From assembly GCF_000698575.1 (NCBI RefSeq), contig NZ_JFHD01000028.1, forward strand, positions 16,946 to 80,945: 64,000 nucleotides of DNA, given 5' to 3'. This document shows positions 26,278 to 34,337 of the stretch, in pieces (position 1 is the stretch's first letter; the number at the start of each line of letters is the position of its first letter). Made by a program: the position numbers and the translations under genes. A model generated the notes under the pieces. It worked only from the letters and a program-made list of their open reading frames with translations. It searched no databases and was not told the DNA's origin. The DNA is from Caballeronia zhejiangensis. Lineage in GTDB: Bacteria; Pseudomonadota; Gammaproteobacteria; Burkholderiales; Burkholderiaceae.

Positions 26278-26646
26278 CAAAGCGATTCCGACGAACTGGA
26301 TGTTTACCCCTAGATCGGCGCGTCTCGTGCAGCAAAGCATGACGGGTTGCGTCGGCTGGCTCGGGCCGCAGCGTGCGTTATGCGCGCGTGGCGGCATCGA
26401 CGAATGCGGATATATTCAATTGCGTGGCGGCGGGCGATCGGCTCGTACATCTGATTCGCTCGGATCGGCGACGGCGATCTGGATCGTCAGCCGCACGGGC
26501 GGCTGAGCCGCGCATGTGATGGAGCAGCGCACGCAGACTTTCCTGCTGCGTCCGCGGGCGAAGTATGAGATGACGCCGTCATCCGAAAACGCGACCGGTT
26601 CGCAGGAATCGCGTGCGGCGGGAAACGATCAACCAAGGAGGCATCC
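26278..26646. other. Divergent leader between mobA and the MBL-fold gene
   Basis: Together with the mobA operator this 432-base gap separates two divergent genes. Short open frames cross it without ribosome sites. The clearest structure is a perfect 7-bp hairpin with a 4-base loop at 26488-26505 (CAGCCGC/GCGGCTG), about 140 bases before the MBL gene and without a T-tract. It may be a leader structure. I cannot point to a definite promoter for the plus-strand gene. Confidence 0.35.
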
Positions 26647-27378
26647 ATGGTCATCACGAACTCGCAGTCCGGCACGAACGTCGAGGAAATCGCCGCTGGC
26701 GTGTATCGCATCAACACGCCCGTGACGCTGCCCGGCGATGCGGGCGGTTTTTCCTTCAACCAGTATCTGATCGTCGATGACGATCCGCTGCTCTTTCATA
26801 CCGGTCCGCGCAAGATGTTCCCGCTCGTGCGGGAAGCGCTCGCGAGCGTGATCGATCCGGCGCGCTTGCGGCACATCGCGTTCTCGCACGTCGAAGCGGA
26901 CGAGTGCGGTTCGCTCAACGAGTGGCTTGCGGCGTCGCCCGATGCCACGCCGCTGTGCGGCACGGTTGCTGCGATGGTGTCGATCACCGATCTCGCCGAT
27001 CGCGCGCCCGTCGCGCTCGCCGACGGAGAATCGATCCCGCTCGGACGTCATCGCGTGCGATGGATCGACACGCCGCATCTGCCGCACGCCTGGGAGTGCG
27101 GCTTCATGATGGAAGACAGCACGCGCACGCTCTTATGCGGCGATCTGTTCACGCAAGGCGGCGCGACGCTGCCCGCGTTGACCACCGGGGATATTCTGGG
27201 CCCGAGCGAAGCGTTCCGGCGCAGCATGGATTACTTCTCTCACACGCGTAACGCCGACGCGATGTTCGAGCGCCTCGCGCAACTCGCTCCGACCACGCTC
27301 GCCTGCATGCACGGCAGCGCGTGGAGCGGTGACGGCGCTGCGTTGCTGCGCGCATTGGCGCAGAGCGTGAAGCAATGA
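26647..27378 (+). CDS. MBL-fold protein of the flavodiiron/ODP type, no flavodoxin domain
   Basis: A 243-residue metallo-beta-lactamase-fold protein. The metal motif is S-H-V-E-A-D-E near residue 80 (H-x-E-x-D, as in flavodiiron proteins), not the hydrolase H-x-H-x-D-H. Further ligands are expected in P-H-L-P-H (about 143-147), C-G-D-L-F (about 162) and C-M-H-G-S-A-W near 220. Proteins of this single-domain type bind O2 or act as diiron oxidases, unlike the zinc hydrolases. The start is fixed by AAGGAGG nine bases upstream. It ends convergently 11 bases from the Rieske ferredoxin gene. Its physiological role is unknown; redox partnership with that ferredoxin is only suggested by position. Confidence 0.78.
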   Translation: MVITNSQSGTNVEEIAAGVYRINTPVTLPGDAGGFSFNQYLIVDDDPLLFHTGPRKMFPLVREALASVIDPARLRHIAFSHVEADECGSLNEWLAASPDATPLCGTVAAMVSITDLADRAPVALADGESIPLGRHRVRWIDTPHLPHAWECGFMMEDSTRTLLCGDLFTQGGATLPALTTGDILGPSEAFRRSMDYFSHTRNADAMFERLAQLAPTTLACMHGSAWSGDGAALLRALAQSVKQ

Positions 27379-27389
27379 AACGTCCGACG

Positions 27390-27665
27390 TCATTCGATAA
27401 CGAGTTTCGTCAGACACATTCCTTTCGCCCCGACGACACAGCCCGTCACGACATCGAAACGCAGGCCGTGCGCGGGGCATTGAAGGATATGTCCGTCGAG
27501 CCGGCCGTTCGCGAGCGAAGCGCCGTTGTGCGGACATGAATTGTCGATCGCGTGAACGACGCCTTCGATATTGAAGAGCACGACGCTGCGTCCATCGACG
27601 AACGTGAGCGTGCGCGCGCCGGTCTGCGGCACGTTCTCCGGCGCGATCGATAGTTTGTGTGTCAT
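27390..27665 (-). CDS. Rieske-type [2Fe-2S] ferredoxin
   Basis: A 91-residue stand-alone Rieske protein. The cluster ligands are in C-P-H (Cys44, His46) and C-P-A-H (Cys63, His66), with 16 residues between the motifs, as in ferredoxin components of ring-hydroxylating oxygenases and NirD-like proteins. There is no signal peptide or membrane segment, so it is cytoplasmic. No oxygenase alpha subunit is linked; the partner could lie elsewhere or be one of the neighbours. It starts seven bases after the small 59-residue gene stops and is the third gene of the MFS-small protein-Rieske operon. Confidence 0.87.
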   Translation of the reverse strand: MTHKLSIAPENVPQTGARTLTFVDGRSVVLFNIEGVVHAIDNSCPHNGASLANGRLDGHILQCPAHGLRFDVVTGCVVGAKGMCLTKLVIE

Positions 27666-27672
27666 CGCGGAT

Positions 27673-27852
27673 TCAATGCCACGGACTCAGGTCATCGCAC
27701 GGCGTGTGCGCGTCCATCCAGTCGTAGGGGCCGTATGACGCTCCCCACGCCCATGTCCGCGTGGACGTCGAGGTCGACGGGACCTCCGGCTTCGATTGTT
27801 CGACGGTGTCGGCGGTTTCGGTCGACGAAGCCGTGTGCAGGCGATCGGTCAT
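27673..27852 (-). CDS. 59-residue Trp/Tyr-rich small protein of unknown function
   Basis: The ATG at 27852 has AAGGAG eight bases upstream, and the gene sits 28 bases after the MFS transporter and seven before the Rieske gene, so it is almost certainly translated. The first 30 residues are Ser/Thr/Glu-rich and probably disordered. The last 27 (from T-W-A-W-G-A-S-Y-G-P-Y-D-W-M) are dense in Trp, Tyr, Asp and Pro with one Cys, and end in W-H. I do not recognise a family. The aromatic tail resembles short interaction modules, possibly for the Rieske protein or its oxidoreductase partner; this is speculation. Confidence 0.65.
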   Translation of the reverse strand: MTDRLHTASSTETADTVEQSKPEVPSTSTSTRTWAWGASYGPYDWMDAHTPCDDLSPWH

Positions 27853-27880
27853 TGCGGTTTCTCCTTGAAGTGGCGTGAAT

Positions 27881-29227
27881 TTATCGGCTGATTTCGGTTG
27901 CTTGCTGCTCTGATGCACGTCCGCGCAGCGCGTCGATCTTGTCGAGATCGCGTGCATATCTCGCTCTGCCGAGCGCGAATGCGACCATTGCCGCCACGCC
28001 GACGAGCGGAATCACCTGTAACGCGCCCAACAGACCGATGCGGTCGGCGATCGCGCCCGTCACGAGCGGGCCGGGCGCGAGGCCGAGCAGGTTGTTGGCG
28101 AGCGTGAGCGTCGCGAATGCGGAGGCGTGGATCGTCGATGGCGTGAGGTTGGCCACCATCGCGCCCGCCGGCCCCGACGTACCCGCGACGACCAGAATGC
28201 CCGCGCCGAGCAGCACGAGCTGCAATGCGCCTGGCGCAACGCGGAAGCCGATGGACAGCAGCACGATCGAGATCAGGCAATAGGCCAGCGCCGTGATCCA
28301 CTTGCGCGACGGCGCGTTGCGGCAAATCTTGTCCGTGACGACACCGCACGCGACCATGCCGATTCCGCCGAGCAGCACGAAGACGGCGGCGCCTGCCGCG
28401 GCCTTGTCGGCGGGCATCGCGTAGTAGCGGTTGAGGAAGCTCGGCATCCACGCGATCACCGCGCCCATGATGAAAAGCTGCAAGCCGCTGCCGACGTACG
28501 CGCAGACGACGGAAACCGTCGAGAAGAGTCCGGCCAGCAGCGCGCGCAGACTCGTGCGGATGCCGTCCGCCTGTCGCGTGGCGGGTTGCGCGTCGCCATA
28601 TCGCGCGGCGATGCGCTTGTCGGAAACCGTCAGACGATAGACGATCACGAGCACGATGCCGAAGATCGCCATCGCCGCGAACGAGGCACGCCATCCGAAG
28701 TGCATGGCGACGAAGCCGCCGAGCGCCATGCCGAGCACCGAGCCGAACGCACCGCCGGCCATGAACGCGCCGGTGAGCGTGGAGCGCAAGTGCGCGGGGA
28801 AAATGCTGAGAATCAGCGCGATGCCGACGCTGCCGTAAGCCGCCTCGCCGAGACCGACGCAGGCGCGCGCCACGAGCATTTCGCCGTAGTTGGTCGCGAT
28901 CGCACAGCCGAGCGTCGCGAGACTCCAGAGCGTCGCCATCAGAACGAGGCTGCGCACGCGGCCCCAGCGGTCGGCGAGCACGGAAAGCGGAAAGGTGAGT
29001 AGGCCGACCATCAGCGCGACGACGCCGCTCAACGAGCCCAACTGCGTGTCGGAAAGGCCCCATGCCTGCTTGAGCAGCGGAAACACCGCGTTCAGCACTT
29101 GCCGGGACATGTAGTCCGATAAAAGCAGACCGAAGGTCAGCGCGAAAACGATCCACGCGTATTTGCGTGATTTGGCCGTGGCGGTGTTGTCGTCACACTT
29201 CGCCGGCTCGATGCAATGAATATCCAA
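27881..29227 (-). CDS. MFS transporter (Spinster/organic-acid-like)
   Basis: A 448-residue, twelve-helix facilitator. Key loops are L-A-D-R-W-G-R-V-R-S after helix 2 and the helix 4 motif R-A-C-V-G-L-G-E-A-A-Y-G, typical of Spinster-like and hexuronate-type transporters. The frame is open far upstream into the BKACE gene, but TTG at 29227 has GGAGGAG six bases ahead and gives a short polar N-terminus before helix 1, so it is chosen. It probably imports the compound degraded by BKACE and partners. It lies 71 bases downstream of BKACE and 28 upstream of the small protein gene on the same strand. Confidence 0.8.
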   Translation of the reverse strand: MDIHCIEPAKCDDNTATAKSRKYAWIVFALTFGLLLSDYMSRQVLNAVFPLLKQAWGLSDTQLGSLSGVVALMVGLLTFPLSVLADRWGRVRSLVLMATLWSLATLGCAIATNYGEMLVARACVGLGEAAYGSVGIALILSIFPAHLRSTLTGAFMAGGAFGSVLGMALGGFVAMHFGWRASFAAMAIFGIVLVIVYRLTVSDKRIAARYGDAQPATRQADGIRTSLRALLAGLFSTVSVVCAYVGSGLQLFIMGAVIAWMPSFLNRYYAMPADKAAAGAAVFVLLGGIGMVACGVVTDKICRNAPSRKWITALAYCLISIVLLSIGFRVAPGALQLVLLGAGILVVAGTSGPAGAMVANLTPSTIHASAFATLTLANNLLGLAPGPLVTGAIADRIGLLGALQVIPLVGVAAMVAFALGRARYARDLDKIDALRGRASEQQATEISR

Positions 29228-29298
29228 GATTGTCTCCTCCGATGTCCGGCTTCCGGCAGGACGCGTGAGCATCCCGCCATCGCCGTGGAGTGTTGATG

Positions 29299-30354
29299 TC
29301 AGGCCGCGCGCAGCGGCAGATTGACCTGGCCGGCCTTGCGGTTCGGCGCCATACCGTTGGCGGCGAGCGTTTCGTCGATGGTTTCGTATTGCACGCCGAT
29401 GCGATAGATCTCGCGCGCTTCCTTGCCGCTCGCGATCTCGCGTCCCAGTTCGCGCGCCACGCGCACGCACTGCTCGATCTGCTGCACCGACGTGAAACGG
29501 TTGCCGTGCTGATCGATGATCGTATCCTCGATGCCGCAGCGCGGATGCAGGCCCATCGACATCGCCATCATGTTGAACGGCAGCACGTTCTTCAGCAGCG
29601 ACTCCGCCGTGAGCGTGCAGCCGTCCGGCGCGCGATGCACGAAGTTGAAGAAGTTGAACGGATTCGGACCGTCGAAGCCGCCGCCGATGCCGATCCACGT
29701 CAGATTCAGCGGCCCCTTGTACACGCCCTTGCGCACGAGGCGTTCGAGCGTCTCCAGCGCGTGGATGCCGGTCAACTGGAAATGCGGCTGGATGCCGGAC
29801 GCCTGCAGACGGCGCAGATGCTCCTCGACCCATGCGGGGCCGGCGGGAACCGTCATTTCCGCGTAGGCGGCCATGAACGCCGGGTTGGAGAGCGAAGTGC
29901 CCGCCAGATACTCCGGATACAGCAGCTCCATGATGTTCATCTGCGTCGTGTTGATCGCGACGGTCACCTGATCGGGCTTCGGATCGAGTTCGGCGAGCAT
30001 GTGACGCGTATCGTCGGAGAGCCACTTGGCCGCCTGACCGTCGTCTTCCGGCGCGAACGAGATCGAACCGCCGACCTGGATGATCATGTCCGGCACCGCC
30101 GCGCGCACGCCGGCGATCAGCTCGTTGAACTTCGAGAGGCGCTTGCTGCCCTTGCCATCGAGTTCCCGCACATGCAGATGGAGAACGGTCGCGCCCGCGT
30201 TGTAGCAGTCGACGGCTTTCTGCACCTGCTCTTCCATCGTCACGGGGATATCTTCAGGGAAATCTTCCGGCATCCACTCGGGACCGTAAGGCGCAACGGT
30301 GATTACGACCTTGTCCTGGTTTTCGGGGTGCAGGGAATCGTCGAGGAATTGCAT
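29299..30354 (-). CDS. BKACE-family beta-keto acid cleavage enzyme (DUF849)
   Basis: A 351-residue DUF849 protein with a TIM-barrel fold. The N-terminal V-I-T-V-A-P-Y-G-P, the Zn-binding H-L-H-V-R (about residues 58-62), the G-x-L-N-L-T-W-I-G-I-G-G-G segment and a C-terminal G-L-H-P-R-C-G-I-E-D-T are visible. Family members transfer a two-carbon unit between a beta-keto acid and acetyl-CoA, giving acetoacetate and an acyl-CoA. The beta-keto substrate varies (3-keto-5-aminohexanoate, dehydrocarnitine and others) and cannot be read here. AGGAG precedes the ATG at 30354. It is the first gene of a minus-strand set with MFS, small protein and Rieske ferredoxin, divergent from the porin. Confidence 0.85.
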   Translation of the reverse strand: MQFLDDSLHPENQDKVVITVAPYGPEWMPEDFPEDIPVTMEEQVQKAVDCYNAGATVLHLHVRELDGKGSKRLSKFNELIAGVRAAVPDMIIQVGGSISFAPEDDGQAAKWLSDDTRHMLAELDPKPDQVTVAINTTQMNIMELLYPEYLAGTSLSNPAFMAAYAEMTVPAGPAWVEEHLRRLQASGIQPHFQLTGIHALETLERLVRKGVYKGPLNLTWIGIGGGFDGPNPFNFFNFVHRAPDGCTLTAESLLKNVLPFNMMAMSMGLHPRCGIEDTIIDQHGNRFTSVQQIEQCVRVARELGREIASGKEAREIYRIGVQYETIDETLAANGMAPNRKAGQVNLPLRAA

Positions 30355-30416
30355 GTTCGCTCCTGTGAATTGGATTCGTTGACCTGAACCCATCGTAGTG
30401 GAGAGATGTCTCGTGC

Positions 30417-30497
30417 AACCCTCTCGCGTCGGGAGGGGAGGGCGCGATATTGAGGGCGCGATCTGCAGCCGTTGCCCCTCCCGCCGCGAGAGGGGTT
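30417..30497. repeat. Long inverted repeat with internal direct repeat (REP-like)
   Basis: Arms at 30417-30438 and 30475-30497 are complementary at 22 of 23 aligned positions except one single-base gap and one mismatch, all built from CCCTCTCGCG and GGGAGGGG blocks. The 36-base loop contains an exact 11-mer, GAGGGCGCGAT, at 30438-30448 and 30452-30462. The whole would fold into a very stable stem. It looks like an extragenic palindromic (REP/BIME-like) element between the divergent BKACE and porin genes. Confidence 0.6.
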
Positions 30498-30531
30498 TTG
30501 ACCGCGCGCTTTCCGTATTCTTGCAACATGA

Positions 30532-30548
30532 CTTCACGCGCCGTGAAG
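30532..30548 (+). other. 7-bp hairpin in the porin leader
   Basis: CTTCACG (30532-30538) and CGTGAAG (30542-30548) form a perfect stem with a 3-base loop, 64 bases before the porin start. It is followed by GC-rich sequence and CCTTTTC, so it could be a weak terminator, a leader stabiliser or a small-RNA target. Only the symmetry is certain. Confidence 0.3.
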
Positions 30549-30611
30549 CGGCCGATTACGCGGCTGCCTTTTCGATCACGACGTCCGGAAGCAACAAGAT
30601 ACGGAGACCTT

Positions 30612-31739
30612 ATGAAACTCGGAAGAATTCCATGCTTCGCCGCGTTGCTCGCGTGCTCAGGCGCTGCGGCGGCACAAGGTTCGGTGACGCTTTACGGCGT
30701 CGTCGATGCAGGCTTGCTTTATCAGAGCACGTCGGCCGCGTCGTTCGCGCCGAACGCGCCCAATCTGGGCAAGGTGTATCGCTACAAGGACGGCGGCATC
30801 TACGCCAGCTACTGGGGCCTTAAAGGCTACGAGGATCTCGGCGGCGGATATCGCGTCAACTTCAGGCTGCAGGGCACCTTCGATTCGGGCAGCGGCCGCT
30901 TCGGTCTGTCCGACACACCCGGCGTGCCCGCGCAGTTCAACCAGTTCGCGACGCTCGGCATTTCCGGCCCGTTCGGCACGTTCAACGCGGGCCGCCAGAT
31001 CGTGCCGATGGTCTACGCAATGTTCGATACCGACGTGCGCGGCGCGCAGTACTTCGGCAGCATTCTCACCGCGTGGCTCGGCATGAACCAGGCCGCCGGC
31101 TGGCCGGGCACCAGCACGAACGGTCCGATCGGCGCGCTGTACGACAGCAACGCGCTCGTCTACGAATCGCCGAAATTCTATGGCGCGTCGCTCGCGCTCG
31201 AATACGCGCCGGGCGGCGTACCGGGCGAATTCCAGGGCGGCACGCGCGAGTCCGCCGTGGTCAAGTATTCGAACTTCGGCCTGAACCTCGCGGCGGTCTA
31301 CTACAACGGACACGATGCGAACCCGCTGCCCGGCGTCGCGGCGACCGGCCTCAACAACAACCGGCTCGTCTACTTCGGCGCGATGTACACGTTCAGCGAC
31401 ATTTCGGTGTCCGGCTCGTACAGCCACGGCAAGAATCCGGCGAACGCGGGCCGCGCGGACTACGACCTCTATTCGGCGGGCCTCGGCTATCGCTTCTCGC
31501 CGGTGTTCAAGATGACTTCGGGCTTCTATTACCTGAAGGACAACAACAACTCGACGAATCATTCGAGCGAATTCGCGCTCGGCGCGGAGTACAGCCTGTC
31601 GAAGCGCACGCTCGCTTATGCGCAAGTCGGCTATGTCGACAATCACGGCACGATGAACCAGACGATCGTCTACGGGCAACCCGTGGCTCCGGGCGAGTCG
31701 ACCACCGCGGCGATGATCGGCCTGCGGCACAACTTCTAA
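30612..31739 (+). CDS. Outer-membrane porin, Gram-negative (Burkholderia Omp-type)
   Basis: A 375-residue trimeric 16-strand beta-barrel porin. The signal peptide ends after A-A-A-A near residue 21, followed by the classic mature start Q-G-S-V-T-L-Y-G-V-V-D-A-G. The barrel ends with the C-terminal phenylalanine signature G-L-R-H-N-F needed for BAM assembly. The ATG at 30612 follows ACGGAGA. Such porins pass small anionic solutes, so next to the BKACE/MFS operon it may be the outer-membrane entry for the same substrate. The plus-strand run continues with the BON gene 19 bases later. Confidence 0.9.
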   Translation: MKLGRIPCFAALLACSGAAAAQGSVTLYGVVDAGLLYQSTSAASFAPNAPNLGKVYRYKDGGIYASYWGLKGYEDLGGGYRVNFRLQGTFDSGSGRFGLSDTPGVPAQFNQFATLGISGPFGTFNAGRQIVPMVYAMFDTDVRGAQYFGSILTAWLGMNQAAGWPGTSTNGPIGALYDSNALVYESPKFYGASLALEYAPGGVPGEFQGGTRESAVVKYSNFGLNLAAVYYNGHDANPLPGVAATGLNNNRLVYFGAMYTFSDISVSGSYSHGKNPANAGRADYDLYSAGLGYRFSPVFKMTSGFYYLKDNNNSTNHSSEFALGAEYSLSKRTLAYAQVGYVDNHGTMNQTIVYGQPVAPGESTTAAMIGLRHNF

Positions 31740-31758
31740 GACGATAAACGGAGCAACC

Positions 31759-32130
31759 ATGAAGAAAATCATGTCACGCAATGCGGTGGGCGGCGCAGCG
31801 ATCGTGATGGCGTCGATGAGCGCCGGCCTCGAATCGAGCCAGTCGATCGCGGCGGCGAGCGCGCCTTCGATGGCCTCGGCCGCGAGCGCGCCTGTCGCGA
31901 CGCGCAAGGAGAATCGCGCGCTGCGCAAGCTCGTGTACGCGGCGTTCGCGAAGGACAAAAGCATCGATGCGGGCGATATCGGCGTGAGCGCGAAAGACGG
32001 CGCGGTGACGCTGACGGGCACCGCGGCCGACGCGGCGCAGATCGAGAAGGCTGCAACGCTGGCGAAAGGCGTCCCGGGCGTGACGTCTGTCACGAACAAG
32101 CTGACCGTCCGGCGCAATTTCGCGCAATAA
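31759..32130 (+). CDS. BON-domain exported protein
   Basis: A 123-residue protein with a hydrophobic N-terminus (probably a signal peptide or anchor, residues about 8-32), an Ala/Ser linker, and one BON domain from about residue 55. The domain core reads I-D-A-G-D-I-G-V-S-A-K-D-G-A-V-T-L-T-G-T and ends P-G-V-T-S-V-T-N-K-L-T-V. BON domains bind phospholipid surfaces, as in OsmY, and such proteins often appear in envelope stress. It is preceded by AACGGAGCA and follows the porin gene by 19 bases, so they may be cotranscribed. Confidence 0.82.
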   Translation: MKKIMSRNAVGGAAIVMASMSAGLESSQSIAAASAPSMASAASAPVATRKENRALRKLVYAAFAKDKSIDAGDIGVSAKDGAVTLTGTAADAAQIEKAATLAKGVPGVTSVTNKLTVRRNFAQ

Positions 32131-32140
32131 CGGAGATTGC

Positions 32141-32605
32141 ATGAGAACGATGGAATACAGCATGGCGACGATCGATGAATTCGTCGGCCAGGAATTGGGC
32201 GTGTCGGACTGGGTCATCGTCGATCAGGCGCGCATCGAGGCATTCGCGCAATGCACGGGCGACATGCAGTGGATTCACGTCAACGAGGAACGCGCGAAAC
32301 GCGAGAGCCCGTTCGGCGGAACGATCGCGCACGGCTATCTGACGCTGTCGCTCCTGGCGACGCTCGCGATCGAAGTCGGCCTCATTCCGCCCGATGCATC
32401 CGCCGCGCTGAATTACGGACTCGACAAGGTGCGCTTCATGACGCCGGTGCGATCGGGCAAGCGCGTGCGATGCCGCGTCGTGCTCAGTGCGGTGGAGCGC
32501 AAGGACGGCGGACGCATCCTCGTGAAGACGGACAGTGAATTACAGATCGAAGGCGAGACGAAGCCGGCGCTGATCGCACAAACGCTCGCAATGCTCGTCG
32601 CGTAA
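32141..32605 (+). CDS. MaoC-family (R)-specific enoyl-CoA hydratase, PhaJ-like
   Basis: A 154-residue single hotdog-domain MaoC protein. The hydratase signature D-x-x-x-I-H-V-N-E-x-x-A (M-Q-W-I-H-V-N-E-E-R-A) and G-G-T-I-A-H-G-Y-L-T-L-S-L with the catalytic Asp/His are present near residues 39-70. It belongs to the NodN/MaoC group. Placed 25 bases before a PHA synthase, it most likely draws enoyl-CoA from beta-oxidation to (R)-3-hydroxyacyl-CoA, the monomer for PhaC. The N-terminal Met is at 32141; a second ATG at 32162 (M-A-T-I-D-E-F) is an equally good start. Confidence 0.83.
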   Translation: MRTMEYSMATIDEFVGQELGVSDWVIVDQARIEAFAQCTGDMQWIHVNEERAKRESPFGGTIAHGYLTLSLLATLAIEVGLIPPDASAALNYGLDKVRFMTPVRSGKRVRCRVVLSAVERKDGGRILVKTDSELQIEGETKPALIAQTLAMLVA

Positions 32606-32630
32606 CGGCGGCGCGTGGAAGGAATTTCAA

Positions 32631-34310
32631 ATGATCAACGAGAACGAAGGCCTCACGGCCAGCGCCGCCGACGGCATGCTCGGACCCAACCCGTTCGTCG
32701 GATTGCGCGCGGTCGACATGTTTGCGGCTGCGGGACAGATCGGCGCTCAGGCGATGCTGCATCCCGCGTTGCTGATGGGACAGACCGCGGCGCTCGTCCG
32801 CGATCTGAGCTCGGCGGTCAACGGCGCTCACGCGCCTTCGCCGCAGCAAGGCGACAAGCGATTCGCCGATCCGGCATGGCGCGAACAGCCGCTGTATCGC
32901 ACGACGCTGACGGGGTATCTGGCATGGCGCGATGCGCTCGCCGGATTCATCGATCGGTCCGCGCTCGACGATGCCAGCAAGGAGCGCGCGCAGTTCGTGA
33001 TGTCGCTCCTGACCGATGCGCTCGCGCCGACCAACACGCTCGCGGGCAATCCGGCGGCGCTGCGCAAGCTCGTCGACACGCGCGGTGCGAGCGTCGTCGC
33101 CGGCATGCGCAACATGCTCACCGATACGCTCAACAACAAGGGCATGCCTTCGCAGGTCGACAAGCGCGCGTTTCGCGTCGGCGGGAATCTCGCGACGACG
33201 CCGGGCGCGGTCGTCTTCCGCAACGAAGTGCTCGAACTCATCCAGTATGCGCCGGCGACGCCGAACGTCCGCGCGCGTCCGCAGCTCATCGTGCCGCCGC
33301 AGATCAACAAGTTCTATATCTTCGATCTGTCGGCGGGGAAGAGCATCGTCGAATATCTGGTGCAGAGCGAGTTCCAGGTGTTCGCCGTGAGCTGGCGCAA
33401 TCCGACCGAGGCGCAGCGCGACTGGGACATGGACACGTATGTCGCCGCGCTCATCGAAGCGATCGACGCGGTGCGCGACATCACCGGTCACGCGGATGTG
33501 AACCTGCACGGCGCGTGCTCCGGCGCGATGACGATCTCCGCGCTGCTCGGCCATCTGGCGGCGCGCGGCGACAAGACGGTCCACGCGGCCACGCTGATGG
33601 TCGCCGTGCTCGACAGCAGCGCCGATTCGCAACTCGGTCTCTTTACGACGCCCGAAGCCATCGAAGTCGCCAAGCGCAGCAGTCGCGCGAAGGGCGTGCT
33701 GCCCGGCGAGGAAATGGGCCGCGTGTTCGCATGGATGCGGCCGAACGATCTCGTCTGGAGCTTCTGGGTCAACAACTATCTGATGGGCGAGGCGCCGCCG
33801 GCCTTCGACATCCTCTACTGGAACAACGACACGACGCGCCTGCCCGCGAAGCTGCACGGCCAGTTGCTCGACATCTTCACGCGCAGCCTGCTCAGCGAGC
33901 CGGGCAAGCTGACGGTGCTCGGCACGCCGGTCGATCTGTCGAAGGTCGAGTGCGACACGTATGTGATGGCCGGCGTGACCGATCACATCACGCCGTGGAA
34001 GGGCGTCTATAACACGGCGCGCGCGTTCGGCGGCAAGACGCGCTATGTGCTGAGTTCGAGCGGGCATATCCAGAGCCTCATCAATCCGCCGGGCAATCCG
34101 AAGGCGAAGTTCTTCCGTAACGACGCATTGCCCGAAGACGCCGATGCATGGTTCGCCGGCGCGCGCCCGGAAGCGGATTCGTGGTGGAACGACTGGCGCG
34201 ACTGGCTTGCGCAACGCTCGGGCGAACTGCGTCCCGCGCCGCGAGCCCTCGGCAACCGGCGTCACAAGCGACTGGCCGACGCGCCCGGAACGTATGTCAG
34301 CGAGGCCTGA
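32631..34310 (+). CDS. phaC: Class II (Pseudomonas-type) poly(3-hydroxyalkanoate) synthase
   Basis: A 559-residue PHA synthase, exactly the usual class II length. It polymerises (R)-3-hydroxyacyl-CoA into medium-chain-length PHA granules. The catalytic triad is Cys296 in the lipase-like box G-A-C-S-G, Asp451 in G-V-T-D-H-I and His479 in S-S-S-G-H-I-Q-S, the numbering of Pseudomonas PhaC1. Segments such as M-A/L-T-D-A-L-A-P-T-N-T-L, P-P-Q-I-N-K-F-Y-I-F-D-L-S and W-N-N-D-T-T-R-L-P-A match class II rather than the class I enzyme usual in Burkholderiales. Next comes phaZ as in Pseudomonas, but phaC2, phaD and phaFI are absent. Confidence 0.92.
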   Translation: MINENEGLTASAADGMLGPNPFVGLRAVDMFAAAGQIGAQAMLHPALLMGQTAALVRDLSSAVNGAHAPSPQQGDKRFADPAWREQPLYRTTLTGYLAWRDALAGFIDRSALDDASKERAQFVMSLLTDALAPTNTLAGNPAALRKLVDTRGASVVAGMRNMLTDTLNNKGMPSQVDKRAFRVGGNLATTPGAVVFRNEVLELIQYAPATPNVRARPQLIVPPQINKFYIFDLSAGKSIVEYLVQSEFQVFAVSWRNPTEAQRDWDMDTYVAALIEAIDAVRDITGHADVNLHGACSGAMTISALLGHLAARGDKTVHAATLMVAVLDSSADSQLGLFTTPEAIEVAKRSSRAKGVLPGEEMGRVFAWMRPNDLVWSFWVNNYLMGEAPPAFDILYWNNDTTRLPAKLHGQLLDIFTRSLLSEPGKLTVLGTPVDLSKVECDTYVMAGVTDHITPWKGVYNTARAFGGKTRYVLSSSGHIQSLINPPGNPKAKFFRNDALPEDADAWFAGARPEADSWWNDWRDWLAQRSGELRPAPRALGNRRHKRLADAPGTYVSEA

Positions 34311-34337
34311 AGCGAAGCGTCCAAACGGAAAACAAAG

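Noticed and set aside
24349..26313. A 654-codon open frame on the plus strand opposite mobA
   Set aside because: It is the antisense shadow of a well-recognised flavoprotein. Its product is Arg/His/Ala-rich with no domain, which is typical of the mirror frame in high-GC coding DNA.
27881..30025. A 714-codon fusion of the MFS transporter with upstream sequence
   Set aside because: The extension overlaps the BKACE gene out of frame and is Arg-rich. A TTG with a strong ribosome site at 29227 gives a normal transporter.
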